From NCBI GenBank assembly GCA_913043025.1, contig CAJWLM010000013.1:1-64000 (forward strand): a DNA stretch of 64,000 nucleotides, in the 5' to 3' direction. Below the pieces are notes generated by a model. It was not told the DNA's origin, searched no databases, and saw only the letters and a program-made list of their open reading frames with translations. Origin of the DNA: an uncultured Rhodospirillaceae bacterium (lineage in GTDB: Bacteria; Pseudomonadota; Alphaproteobacteria; UBA8366). The translations under genes and the position numbers were made by a program. Shown here piece by piece: positions 26,796 to 35,531 of this stretch. Each line of letters begins with the position of its first letter. Position 1 is the first letter of the stretch.

Positions 26796-27989
26796 ATGCA
26801 ACAGTTGAAGATACCAGCAGCTTTTGTTCGCGGTGGCACTAGTAATGGATTGGCATTTTTACGAAAAAACCTTCCCGAAAATAAGGGTGATTGGAAGCAA
26901 ATATTTCTGGCTGCCATGGGCAGTCCAGACCCCCACAGCCGCCAATTAGACGGTATGGGCGGGGGCATTTCCTCACTTTCTAAAATTCTAGTAGTTGAAA
27001 AATCCACGGTTCCAGGAGTGGACATTGACTACACATTTTGTCAGGTCTCTCCACGAGAGAGCTGGGTTGCGTACAGAAATATCTGTGGCAACATGGCCTC
27101 AGCGGCGGCACCCTTCGCGTACGACGAAGGACTTATAGATCAGCAAAGTGGAGAAATCGTTATTAGGGTGCGTAGTACTAACACAGGCGTACTCTTCGAC
27201 TCACGGTTTCATATCGATGATGGTAAATCAGCAGTAGATGGAGATTTCGAATTACCGGGTGTTACGGGGTTCCATTCGCCTATACGGAATGAATTTCTCG
27301 ACCCTGGCGGCGCAAATACCGTCGGTTTACTACCCAGTAACAACATTATTGATAAGCTCACAAGACGTGATGGCTCAGTAATAGAAGCCTCACTAGTTGA
27401 CGCAACACTTGCTGTCGCATTTATACGCGGCATAGATGTAGGCCTGACAGGCAAAGAACTTCCCGCTCAAATTGATAATGATAAAAATCTTATGTCAGAG
27501 CTCGAACATCTAAGGTGTCAAGCTGGAGTACTAATGGGCTTATCAGAAAAGCCACAGGATGTGCCTGCAGTGGTACCAAAAATAGCTTGGGTAAACTCTC
27601 CTCAAGATAGCCCATCGCTCTCGGGCGAGGTTTATAAGTCCACCGAAAGCGACTTTACTGCACGTATGATATCAGCGGGGAATTGCCATAGAGCATTACC
27701 ATCCACCGGCTCTATCTGCACTGCCGTCGCGGCGCGCATTGAGGGTTCGGTAGTTCATGATGTCGCGAGACCCTCAAGCAATAAGAAAGATGATGTCACC
27801 ATCACTCATCCATCTGGTATCCTAGCAGTTTCGGTCGATATAAAAAAAACAGCGACCGGCTGGCATTGTAGTAAAGCTGGAGTGTATCGTACGCAAAGGC
27901 GCCTTTTTGATGGACATGTGCTTGTGCCTGCTTCAAAAATATCAGCCTCCTTAGCTCATGAATTAGAAACAAAAATAGAAGCCGAATAG
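26796..27989 (+). CDS. PrpF-family isomerase
   Basis: A 397-residue protein of the PrpF family, which has a diaminopimelate-epimerase-like fold. Characterised members isomerise 2-methylaconitate (methylcitrate cycle) or tautomerise 4-oxalomesaconate (gallate breakdown). Typical sequences are present: IPAAFVRGGTSNGLAFLRKN at the N-terminus, DGMGGGISSLSKILVV near residue 50 with the active-site Lys, YRNICGNMASAAAPFA near 92 where the Cys is the expected catalytic acid/base, and THPSGILAVSVDI near the end. The start is supported by AAAGGA. The next gene follows after 10 bases, so they form an operon. None of prpB, prpC, acnD or gallate genes is nearby, so the substrate is open. Confidence 0.85.
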   Translation: MQQLKIPAAFVRGGTSNGLAFLRKNLPENKGDWKQIFLAAMGSPDPHSRQLDGMGGGISSLSKILVVEKSTVPGVDIDYTFCQVSPRESWVAYRNICGNMASAAAPFAYDEGLIDQQSGEIVIRVRSTNTGVLFDSRFHIDDGKSAVDGDFELPGVTGFHSPIRNEFLDPGGANTVGLLPSNNIIDKLTRRDGSVIEASLVDATLAVAFIRGIDVGLTGKELPAQIDNDKNLMSELEHLRCQAGVLMGLSEKPQDVPAVVPKIAWVNSPQDSPSLSGEVYKSTESDFTARMISAGNCHRALPSTGSICTAVAARIEGSVVHDVARPSSNKKDDVTITHPSGILAVSVDIKKTATGWHCSKAGVYRTQRRLFDGHVLVPASKISASLAHELETKIEAE

Positions 27990-27999
27990 GACAACAAAA

Positions 28000-29139
28000 A
28001 TGACTAATAATGGTGCTCCTGACTGGGAAACAATTCGAAAATTATTTCCGGCAACCAGAGATTACATTTATCTTGATGGCGCAAACAAAGGTGCCCTTCC
28101 TACGTGTGTTGCCGAGGCTACGCAGGAGTGGCTTCAAATGGTTTATGACGACGCGGGGGTCGGTGCATTTTCCATGGATGAGATAGAACGCACGCGAGCT
28201 GCGGTTGCCTCCACCTTCGGTGCGCCCAAAGAATGTATAGCCTTAACTAAAAATACCTCGGAGGGCATAAATATTCTTGCTCAAGGCATTGGATTGAGAG
28301 CAGGAGATAACGTCATTCTAAGCAGCGGAGAGCATGAGAATAATACCTTCCCATGGAGACACTTGGAAAGTCGAGGAGTAGAAATACGTTGGGTGCAAGA
28401 GGATAAAGACAATCTATTTCCTATAGACTCATATGCAAAACTTATAGACTCTAAGACCCGTGTTATTACAGTTGCGTGGGTCACATATGGTGTTGGCCAT
28501 CGTGCTGATTTACAGGCGCTTTCATCACTAGCTCATGAGCACAATGCCTTATTGTTCGTTGACGGAGTTCAGGGCGTTGGAATTATTAACCAAAAGATCG
28601 CCGAATTAGGAGTTGATGCTCTAAGCGCGGGGGGGCACAAGGCAATGTTTAGCCTTGCTGGAGCTGGTTTCCTTTATGTACGCAAAGAATTAATTTCTCA
28701 AATTGATCCGCCATATGCTGCAAAGTTTACATTTGAGTCCAATGACCGAACGAAAAATGATATTGCGTTGGCTTCAGATGCGCATCGATTTGAATACGGG
28801 AACCCCAATTATCTCGGAACCTATGTCCAACGGCGTGGGTCAGAATTTATAAGGAGTATTGGACTTGAACATATTGAATCGCGTGTTCAGGAGTTGAGTA
28901 CATTTCTCATAGAAAGTGCCCTTCAGCGCGGCCTCAAAGTTCGTACTCCTCGCGATTGGAAAAGACGGGCAGGAATTGTGAGTTTGAATCTTGGCCAAAA
29001 CGCAGAGAAGACAGTCTGCGAGTTAGCAAAGAAAAATATCCGCGTCAGCTATAAAGATGGCCATTTGCGTGCGACTGTTCATATATATAATAATGAAGAG
29101 GATATGCTGAATTTTTTAGATGCCTTGGAAAGGGTTTAA
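28000..29139 (+). CDS. Class V aminotransferase, copy B
   Basis: A 379-residue PLP enzyme of the class V family. Visible marks: YIYLDGANKGALP at the N-terminus, KNTSEGINILAQGIG near residue 84, SSGEHENNTFPW near 107, LLFVDGVQGVGI with the PLP Asp near 185 and the Schiff-base Lys in SAGGHKAMFSLAGAG near 212. It lacks an obvious SufS-type Cys loop, and the C-terminal RVSYKDGHLRATVHIYNN holds an Arg-containing substrate loop. It is co-transcribed with the PrpF gene (10-base gap). Its stop overlaps the stop of the convergent aquaporin gene by four bases. Related to the enzyme at 20522-21730. The reaction is unknown. Confidence 0.83.
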   Translation: MTNNGAPDWETIRKLFPATRDYIYLDGANKGALPTCVAEATQEWLQMVYDDAGVGAFSMDEIERTRAAVASTFGAPKECIALTKNTSEGINILAQGIGLRAGDNVILSSGEHENNTFPWRHLESRGVEIRWVQEDKDNLFPIDSYAKLIDSKTRVITVAWVTYGVGHRADLQALSSLAHEHNALLFVDGVQGVGIINQKIAELGVDALSAGGHKAMFSLAGAGFLYVRKELISQIDPPYAAKFTFESNDRTKNDIALASDAHRFEYGNPNYLGTYVQRRGSEFIRSIGLEHIESRVQELSTFLIESALQRGLKVRTPRDWKRRAGIVSLNLGQNAEKTVCELAKKNIRVSYKDGHLRATVHIYNNEEDMLNFLDALERV

Positions 29140-29813
29140 TCGCGCCTTGAGGGAGTATAAAGCCATTTGCAAATACAGGTTGCGGCAATAGCCCCAACCA
29201 ATTGTGCTCCTATGAAACCGAGTGCATCTGTCGACTGTATTCCTGAAAAACTATTTGTCATGGTGCGTCCGATAGTCACTGCGGGATTTGCAAAAGATGT
29301 TGATGAGGTAAACCAATAAGCAGCACAAATAAAAAGTCCTACCGCGAATGGTAAGGCCTCTTTTCGTTGTTGTATGCAGCCTAGAATAGTGGCCACGAGT
29401 CCAAAGGAAGCAACAAATTCGCCTAATAATTGGCCAAATCCGTCCCTCGCTTTTGTCGACGCCACAAGCAATTCTGGCATGCCAAACATCACATGAGCTA
29501 ACATTGTACCGGTAATGGCTGCAGTTATTTGGACCACAATGTAAATCAATGCATCACGATCTGACACCTGTCGCTGTAACCAGAAACAAAACGTCACTGC
29601 AGGATTAAAATGTGCACCTGAAACCGGGCCGAAAATAAATATTAATACAACAAGCATGCAGCCAGTAGGTATCGTATTTCCCAGCAGAGCAATTGCATTA
29701 TTCCCTTGGGATAGAGAACTTGCCATTATCCCTGAACCCACGATGGTAGCCAACAATAAGATGGTACCAATAGTCTCGGCTGCTATTTTTTGAGTTAGAG
29801 AATATTTTTGCAT
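29136..29813 (-). CDS. MIP-family aquaporin / aquaglyceroporin
   Basis: A 225-residue channel protein with six membrane helices and two NPA boxes: GAHFNPAVTF in the first half and SFANPAVTIGRTM in the second. The Arg that follows the second box forms part of the selectivity filter. It lets water or small neutral solutes such as glycerol or arsenite species cross the inner membrane. I prefer the ATG at 29813 (MQKYSLTQKIAAETIG), which matches the usual family N-terminus. A TTG at 29858 would add 15 residues. It stands alone, without ars or glp genes nearby, so the solute is open. Confidence 0.87.
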   Translation of the reverse strand: MQKYSLTQKIAAETIGTILLLATIVGSGIMASSLSQGNNAIALLGNTIPTGCMLVVLIFIFGPVSGAHFNPAVTFCFWLQRQVSDRDALIYIVVQITAAITGTMLAHVMFGMPELLVASTKARDGFGQLLGEFVASFGLVATILGCIQQRKEALPFAVGLFICAAYWFTSSTSFANPAVTIGRTMTNSFSGIQSTDALGFIGAQLVGAIAATCICKWLYTPSRRD

Positions 29814-30181
29814 AAGAAATATCCAGTCATTAATTAGAGATCTGGGTGATTGCGACAAGAGTTAAATGTAACTTCCACCAATTTAAAAAAACATCGAACT
29901 TGCTGCCGCAGTAAGGCCGCGATCAATATTTAGCACACATTCAATGTCTTGATCGCCTTGCAACCGATCCAATCCTGCATACTCGACTAATGCAATGTAC
30001 ACGGACACTTCGCTTATCCCGTGACTAGAAACCATGAGGCCAATACCAAAAGCAACGAAGAACCGACTTACGACTAAAGTCGGCACAAAAACCTCCATAG
30101 GTCTTACGATAACGCAGGCAACCAATCCTTATACTGATACGTACCCACGCAGAGTATATTGACGTTTGCAAACACTGCAGT
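29814..30181. other. Intergenic stretch with one doubtful small frame
   Basis: Between the aquaporin and tRNA-Val. An 80-residue leftward open frame (29883-30125) is present but I recognise nothing in it. It has a hydrophobic patch and no clear ribosome binding site, so I do not call it a gene. A 10-base perfect palindrome GTTTGCAAAC sits at 30165-30174, just past the 3' end of the tRNA, without a T-run. Confidence 0.4.
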
Positions 30182-30256
30182 TGGTGGGCGCGGCTGGGAT
30201 TGAACCAGCGACCCCTACGATGTCAACGTAGTGCTCTCCCGCTGAGCTACGCGCCC
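30182..30256 (-). tRNA. tRNA-Val (anticodon GAC)
   Basis: A complete cloverleaf on the minus strand, 75 bases including an encoded 3' CCA (30184-30182). The acceptor stem GGGCGCG pairs with CGCGCCC. The D arm reads GCTC-AGCGGGA-GAGC. The anticodon stem CTACG/CGTAG encloses the loop TTGACAT with anticodon GAC, which reads GUC and GUU valine codons. The T arm contains GGTTCAATCC. The discriminator base is A, as expected for valine. It is a single, stand-alone tRNA gene. Confidence 0.97.
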
Positions 30257-30462
30257 ATTTTGTGACTATTAATTTGTCTTCATCATGGCATTAGCACCGA
30301 AAAGCAAGTCATGGCAAGAGCCTGAAGCTTTTGTTTATTGGGTAGCATATAAACTTTTCCTTGCACGCCTGTATGGCAGTTGCATTCATAAACACCGAGA
30401 AATATCCTCGGAAGAGCCAGTGGCATAGGGTTTGCTTTCCTTAGGGGTCTGAGGAGAAAATT

Positions 30463-31362
30463 TTGGCAAACTTGTTAAAGCGTTGTGGAATTTGGCTTTT
30501 AGCGGCAGCCGTAGCATTGATAATTATTGCTGCCCCATTGCGACTAACTGCTGCACCTTTAAGTTATCCTAACCTATTGAAAAATGGTAATTTTTGCGCT
30601 CGATCCATTGCTAAAGAGGAGCGCCGTTTAGGCATCCCCCATAAACTACTTCATGCATTATCAATTAAAGAGAGTGGGCGATGGATAAAAGAAGACCGGG
30701 CAAACATTACCTGGCCTTGGACAGTTAATGCCGGTGGTACCGGGAGGCATTTCAATAATCGGCAAAATGCCATACAGCACGTTCGGAAGCTTCAAAGGAA
30801 AGGACAGAAAAATATCGATATTGGCTGCATGCAGATAAACCTCCATTATCACCCAAACGCTTTTAAAACGATAGAAGCTGGCTTCGACCCTGCCACCAAT
30901 GTGGCTTATGCAGCTAAGTTTCTTTCTGCCCTTAAGGTAAATCACGGCACTTGGCAGCTAGCTGTGAGACACTACCACTCTGCTAACCAGACTAAAAGTG
31001 GTCCTTATCAAAATAAAGTGTTCCAAATTTGGAAGGCAGCGCTAGGAAATGGAAATACTGGCGCTGCAATAGCTGACGCTCAGGATCGCAAAAATTATCT
31101 TCCCACAGCCCCCATCAGCTTCACCAAACAGGCTTCAAAACGCACCTATGGGAAATTTTTTGCAGAGCTTAAAAGGAAATTTCCTCACCGTTTCGGAACA
31201 TCCAAGAGAAGTGGCACTCCAAATAGTGCTCATCGAGCGGCGAACTTATTGGCGGCATGGCCTCCCAGAGGTTACGCAGCCCAGCGCCGCGCTGAAAATC
31301 TCGCGCGGGCTTGGTCATTCTCAAAGCGCTCTCGCCTCAAGCCATTGAAATTATCCCCATAA
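30463..31362 (+). CDS. Periplasmic lytic transglycosylase (SLT domain)
   Basis: A 299-residue exported murein lytic transglycosylase that cleaves the MurNAc-GlcNAc bond of peptidoglycan to give 1,6-anhydro ends. It has a signal or anchor segment (residues about 8-30, ending near LTAAP). The SLT domain follows: LLHALSIKESGRW near residue 64 with the catalytic Glu, IDIGCMQINLHYHP near 120 (the GxMQIN motif) and ATNVAYAAKFL near 145. The C-terminal 90 residues are basic and low-complexity. The start is TTG at 30463, supported by GAGGAG six bases upstream. It overlaps the convergent dgcA gene by 12 bases. Confidence 0.88.
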   Translation: MANLLKRCGIWLLAAAVALIIIAAPLRLTAAPLSYPNLLKNGNFCARSIAKEERRLGIPHKLLHALSIKESGRWIKEDRANITWPWTVNAGGTGRHFNNRQNAIQHVRKLQRKGQKNIDIGCMQINLHYHPNAFKTIEAGFDPATNVAYAAKFLSALKVNHGTWQLAVRHYHSANQTKSGPYQNKVFQIWKAALGNGNTGAAIADAQDRKNYLPTAPISFTKQASKRTYGKFFAELKRKFPHRFGTSKRSGTPNSAHRAANLLAAWPPRGYAAQRRAENLARAWSFSKRSRLKPLKLSP

Positions 31363-32322
31363 ATATTCACTAGGTGGAGATACCGAGCTACCTGAGAATT
31401 CAAGGCCATGCATGCGATCTTCCGCCAAAAGTAAGGGACCGTCAATATCAACGTATTCAGCACCGTATGCAACTACGTATGCGGGGGCCATGGCGAGCGA
31501 TGTAGATATCATACAACCAACCATGATTTTAAAACCTTTTGCCATAGCATTTCTCTTCAAGCGAAGAGCCTCAGTTAACCCCCCGGCCTTATCTAATTTT
31601 ATATTTATCACATCGTAAAGCCCCAATAGATGCTCCAAGTCTTGACTAGTATGGCAGGACTCATCGGCACAAAACGGAATTGTGTGCGGAATGTCCGCTA
31701 GCGCTCCATCTGCATCTTTTGGAAGCGGCTGTTCAATCATCTCAACACCAAGAGCTTTGAGCTGTTTAGACAATGGTTCGACCATACCCTCAGTCCATGC
31801 CTCGTTAGCATCAACAATTAAACGAGCATTTGGTGCTCCGTATCGAACAGCTTTCACGCAATCCACATCCCCATCGCCACTTATCTTCAATTTTAATAAC
31901 GGCCTTTTTGAATTTCGGCGGGCCGCAGCAGCCATTTTATCAGGCGTATCGGCACTTATAGTAAAAGCGGTTATTAGATTTGTGCTCTCAGTGATTCCAA
32001 CTAATTCCGTAACTCTTTTCCCGGCCCGTTTTGCTTCGAGGTCCCAAAGTGCACAGTCAATGGCATTTCTAGCAGCGCATGCGGGAAGAAGAGTTTGCAA
32101 TTTCTGCCTATCAATTTGATCATCAATATCAATTTCCTCTATGCATGCGAGCACACTTTCTTGAGTTTCATTGTACCGAGGATTGGCCATACATTCCCCA
32201 CGCCCCTCAAAAGTTCCGTCATACAGTGTGACTGTTACAAGCTCGGTCACAGTTCGGCTTCCGCGAGAGATTGTAAAAACCTCTGCGAGTTTCCATTCCT
32301 CTGCTTTGGCTATAAGCTTCAT
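31351..32322 (-). CDS. dgcA: N-acetyl-D-glutamate racemase DgcA (enolase superfamily)
   Basis: A 323-residue enolase-superfamily enzyme of the dipeptide-epimerase-like branch. The metal ligands are in VDANEAW (Asp), MIEQPLP (Glu) and CADESCH (Asp). The two catalytic lysines are in LLKLKISGDG (the KxK motif, near residue 150) and NIKLDKAGG. The C-terminus has VDIDGPLLLAED. By itself it would be called an L-Ala-D/L-Glu epimerase. However, it directly follows a DUF1611 gene with a 4-base overlap, and this pair has been described in marine bacteria as DgcN-DgcA, where DgcA converts N-acetyl-D-glutamate to the L form. A murein-peptide epimerase role remains an alternative. Confidence 0.83.
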   Translation of the reverse strand: MKLIAKAEEWKLAEVFTISRGSRTVTELVTVTLYDGTFEGRGECMANPRYNETQESVLACIEEIDIDDQIDRQKLQTLLPACAARNAIDCALWDLEAKRAGKRVTELVGITESTNLITAFTISADTPDKMAAAARRNSKRPLLKLKISGDGDVDCVKAVRYGAPNARLIVDANEAWTEGMVEPLSKQLKALGVEMIEQPLPKDADGALADIPHTIPFCADESCHTSQDLEHLLGLYDVINIKLDKAGGLTEALRLKRNAMAKGFKIMVGCMISTSLAMAPAYVVAYGAEYVDIDGPLLLAEDRMHGLEFSGSSVSPPSEYLWG

Positions 32323-33320
32323 GAAATAATTTGATCCACAATGGAAGCAACCCCTTCACGCAATGGGTCAACTGCAAGGAGCCCTGTCTCTGCAGTCGCT
32401 GCCTCAAGCTCTCGCAGGCGCTCCGTGTCTGACATTCTTGAAGTATTTATTGCAACGCCGATTGTTTTTACATTTTTATTTGTTAAGCGAGCTGCTTTTT
32501 CACATGCTTCAATGGTTTCGTTCAGACTGTGAATAAGTATATTTGGAGTGCCCCGCATATGTGGGCGACCGGGATCGTGACATAGAACTAACACATCTGG
32601 CTGTGCACCATGAATAAGGCCAAGGGTTACTCCAGCATATGCTGCGTGGTGAATAGAGCCCTGACCTTCAATCAAGTCCCAATGTCTAGGGTCATTAGCC
32701 GGAGAGAGAGATTCAGTGGCGCCAGATATAAAATCTGCTACTACCGCATCCACAGAAACACCATCACCAGCAATGAAAATTCCGGTCTGACCAGTAGCAC
32801 GAAAGCTGCAGTCAACACCGCGAGCGGACATTTCTTTTTCAATGGCAAGCGTAGTAAACATTTTACCGACCGACGTATCTGTTCCCACAGTTAATAATCG
32901 TTTACCCGACCGCTTGTGGCCACGTCCCACATCAAATGTTTCGACGGGATGACGAACATCAAAGAGCTGACATCCCTTAGCCCCCGCAGCTTCTTCGAGC
33001 CCGGGTACTGTGCGTAAACTTACATGAAGTCCACTAGCTATATCCAATCCGAGGTCAACTGCTTTATGCAAAGTTTGCGACCATTCATCACTTATGTAAC
33101 CACCTTGATTAGCAACCCCAATGACAAGCGTTTTCACTCCATTCTGTACAGCGTCCTCTAGTCCTATATCCGGCAATCCAATATCTGCCTTACACCCCTT
33201 GAGCCGCACTTGCCCCAAGCACCAATCTGGGCGCCAAAAAGCTACACCATTTGCGGTTTTTGCTGCGAGCTGATCTCTCGCATCTCCAAGAAACATCAAA
33301 TATGGTGGTTTAATTTTCAT
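32319..33320 (-). CDS. dgcN: D-glutamate N-acetyltransferase DgcN (DUF1611)
   Basis: A 333-residue DUF1611 protein. The N-terminal 120 residues form a Rossmann-like domain (MFLGDARDQLAAKTANGVAFW, then TLVIGVANQGG). The C-terminal part is a P-loop-like domain with LLTVGTDTSVGKMFTTLAIE near residue 143, followed by GQTGIFIAGDGVSVDAVVADF and LIEGQGSIHHAAYAGVTLGL. The known member DgcN acetylates D-glutamate as the first step of D-glutamate catabolism and works with DgcA. The ATG at 33320 precedes the family N-terminus. The stop overlaps the start of dgcA (ATGA), so the two are translationally coupled. It was long annotated only as a domain of unknown function. Confidence 0.85.
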   Translation of the reverse strand: MKIKPPYLMFLGDARDQLAAKTANGVAFWRPDWCLGQVRLKGCKADIGLPDIGLEDAVQNGVKTLVIGVANQGGYISDEWSQTLHKAVDLGLDIASGLHVSLRTVPGLEEAAGAKGCQLFDVRHPVETFDVGRGHKRSGKRLLTVGTDTSVGKMFTTLAIEKEMSARGVDCSFRATGQTGIFIAGDGVSVDAVVADFISGATESLSPANDPRHWDLIEGQGSIHHAAYAGVTLGLIHGAQPDVLVLCHDPGRPHMRGTPNILIHSLNETIEACEKAARLTNKNVKTIGVAINTSRMSDTERLRELEAATAETGLLAVDPLREGVASIVDQIIS

Positions 33321-33486
33321 TATTGTTTTCCTGGTCCAGCATATTGCGCAAAATGCATTTTTTTAACCCTAGATAGCAACACAGTTCGCAAAAAGGCAAC
33401 TCAGCCCGCCTTTCGCATTCGATTTACTTCTAATCGAGACTACCGAACAGCCAAATTAGATTGGTTCCCCGGGTTCCGAAATATAA

Positions 33487-34440
33487 TTAATCCGCTGAAA
33501 GCGCACCGCCATTCTCGCAATACCAATTATAAGTTTGTGCTAGCCCATCACGAAGTTTAATTCTTGGCTGCCAACCAAGGTTGAACAACCGGGAGACATC
33601 AAGAACCTTTTTGGGTGTCCCGTCAGGACGCCCATGGTCGTATTCAAGTTCTCCTTTGAAGCCAACCACATCAGCTATAGTCATAGCCAAGTCTTGGATG
33701 CTTATATCTTCGCCACAACCTACATTTATTGGGGTTGATGAGGAATAGACATCCATCAGAAAAATACAGGCATGAGCTAAATCATCAACATGGAGTAATT
33801 CGCGTAGTGGAGTGCCTGTTCCCCAAACTGAAAGTCGTTTCAACCCACTTACTTTTGCTTCATGTGCTTTTCGGATCAATGCAGGTACAACATGGCTGGT
33901 TTCGAGATCAAAGTTATCGCCTAACCCGTAGAGGTTGGTGGGCATGATTGATATGGCATTGAAGCCATACTGTTGCTTGTATGCTTCACAAAGTTTCACT
34001 CCAGCAATCTTCGCTATAGCGTAAGCCTCATTGGTTGGTTCCAATGGGCCAGTTAACAGGCTATCCTCTAGAATAGGTTGTTTCGCTAATTTTGGATAAA
34101 TGCAGGATGACCCAAGAAAAGCGAGTTTTTTAACTCCGTGACGGTACGCAGCGTCAATTACGTGGTTTTGTATAGTTAAATTCTGATAAAGAAATTCTGC
34201 TGGAAACGTATTATTAGCATGAATTCCACCAACGCGAGCAGCCGCCAAATAAACATAATCCAAGCGTTCCATATCAAAAAAACTATCCACAGCTTTTTGA
34301 TCGGTAAGCTCTAACTCCTTCCGCGATCTAAGAATAAGATTTCTGAACCCTGATCTCTCTAATGCCCTTACAATTGCGCTTCCCACCAAACCTAAATGAC
34401 CAGCAACAAAAATACGAGCGGCGCGATCAATTTTAGCCAT
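33487..34440 (-). CDS. fcl: GDP-L-fucose synthase
   Basis: A 317-residue NADPH-dependent epimerase/reductase that turns GDP-4-keto-6-deoxy-D-mannose into GDP-L-fucose. It is a short-chain dehydrogenase/reductase with the nucleotide loop [14 protein letters not shown] near residue 14 and the Ser-Tyr-Lys set: GSSCIYPK near 107 and YAIAKIAG near 137. [28 protein letters not shown] is characteristic of GDP-fucose synthase. It overlaps gmd by eight bases, so the two consecutive steps are made from one transcript. It is the last gene of the leftward glycan operon. Confidence 0.94.
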   Translation of the reverse strand: MAKIDRAARIFVAGHLGLVGSAIVRALERSGFRNLILRSRKELELTDQKAVDSFFDMERLDYVYLAAARVGGIHANNTFPAEFLYQNLTIQNHVIDAAYRHGVKKLAFLGSSCIYPKLAKQPILEDSLLTGPLEPTNEAYAIAKIAGVKLCEAYKQQYGFNAISIMPTNLYGLGDNFDLETSHVVPALIRKAHEAKVSGLKRLSVWGTGTPLRELLHVDDLAHACIFLMDVYSSSTPINVGCGEDISIQDLAMTIADVVGFKGELEYDHGRPDGTPKKVLDVSRLFNLGWQPRIKLRDGLAQTYNWYCENGGALSAD

Positions 34441-35479
34441 TTGGCAAACCTAAAGGGCCAATTGAATGACCAGCATCGACAAGAAGCTTTTCACGTTCAG
34501 CATGGACCATATCGTGATCAACCATCATTGCCACAAGCTGCTTGAAATCTACCTTCGGGCTCCAATTTAAATCTTGGGACGCTTTTGAAGCATCACCCAA
34601 CAAGTGATCTACCTCGGTCGGGCGGAAATACCGTTGATCAATCTCAACATGGTTTTTCCAATCAAGGCCTGCATGTTCAAAGGATGACTCTAAAAATTCT
34701 CGCACCGAGTGGGCTTCACCTGTAGCAACAACAAAATCATCTGGCTTATCATGCTGTAACATTTTCCACATCACCTCAACATAGTCGCCCGCAAACCCCC
34801 AATCTCGTTTTGCATCCAAGTTACCAAGGTATAGTTTATCCTGTAGCCCCAACTTTATGCGTCCAACTGCACGGGTGATTTTACGGGTTACAAATGTTTC
34901 TCCTCGCAACGGACTCTCATGGTTGAATAAAATGCCATTGGCAATGAACATGCCGTAAGCCTCACGATAATTTTTTGCAAACCAATAGCCCGCAACTTTG
35001 CTTACAGCATACGGGCTTCTAGGTTCAAAAGCTGTGGTTTCCGACTGCGGTGGTAAAGCGCCGCCGAACATTTCGGACGACCCGGCCTGATAGATACGCA
35101 CAGATGCCCTATCCTCCTGACAGTAATCGCGAACTGCATCGAATAACCGAAGGGTTCCGGTTGCAACAACATCCGCCGTATACTCGGGTTGCTCAAATGA
35201 AACCTTTACGTGGCTTTGTGCGGCCAGGTTGTAGACCTCTGATGGCCGAACTTCCTCTAGTATTCTGCGCAATCCCGTGCCATCAGACATATCCCCATAG
35301 TGTAAAAACAAACGAGACTCGGGGTCATGGGGATCACGATATAAGTAGTCAATCCGTTGTGTATTGAACATGCTAGCTCGGCGGATGATCCCATGCACCT
35401 GATAGCCTTTCTTCAAAAGCAACTCTGCGAGGTAAGCCCCATCTTGGCCAGTGATGCCAGTAATCAATGCTTTCTTCAT
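34433..35479 (-). CDS. gmd: GDP-mannose 4,6-dehydratase
   Basis: A 348-residue NADP-dependent enzyme that forms GDP-4-keto-6-deoxy-D-mannose from GDP-D-mannose, the step before fcl. The N-terminal [20 protein letters not shown] nucleotide loop, the [15 protein letters not shown] stretch, the [20 protein letters not shown] segment near residue 92 and the catalytic [10 protein letters not shown] near 150 are all typical. [20 protein letters not shown] near 185 is a signature of this enzyme. The length is normal. The upstream neighbour is a methyltransferase 52 bases away. The sugar nucleotide feeds fucose or a related 6-deoxyhexose into surface glycan. Confidence 0.96.
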   Translation of the reverse strand: MKKALITGITGQDGAYLAELLLKKGYQVHGIIRRASMFNTQRIDYLYRDPHDPESRLFLHYGDMSDGTGLRRILEEVRPSEVYNLAAQSHVKVSFEQPEYTADVVATGTLRLFDAVRDYCQEDRASVRIYQAGSSEMFGGALPPQSETTAFEPRSPYAVSKVAGYWFAKNYREAYGMFIANGILFNHESPLRGETFVTRKITRAVGRIKLGLQDKLYLGNLDAKRDWGFAGDYVEVMWKMLQHDKPDDFVVATGEAHSVREFLESSFEHAGLDWKNHVEIDQRYFRPTEVDHLLGDASKASQDLNWSPKVDFKQLVAMMVDHDMVHAEREKLLVDAGHSIGPLGLPNG

Positions 35480-35531
35480 AGATTTTCCTGTTAACCATTT
35501 TCCTCTCTGCTAAAGGCTTAAGCCGCCGCGG

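Noticed and set aside
29883..30125. 80-residue leftward frame before tRNA-Val
   Set aside because: No recognised motif, no clear ribosome site and no homology that I can see; kept only as a note in the intergenic entry.
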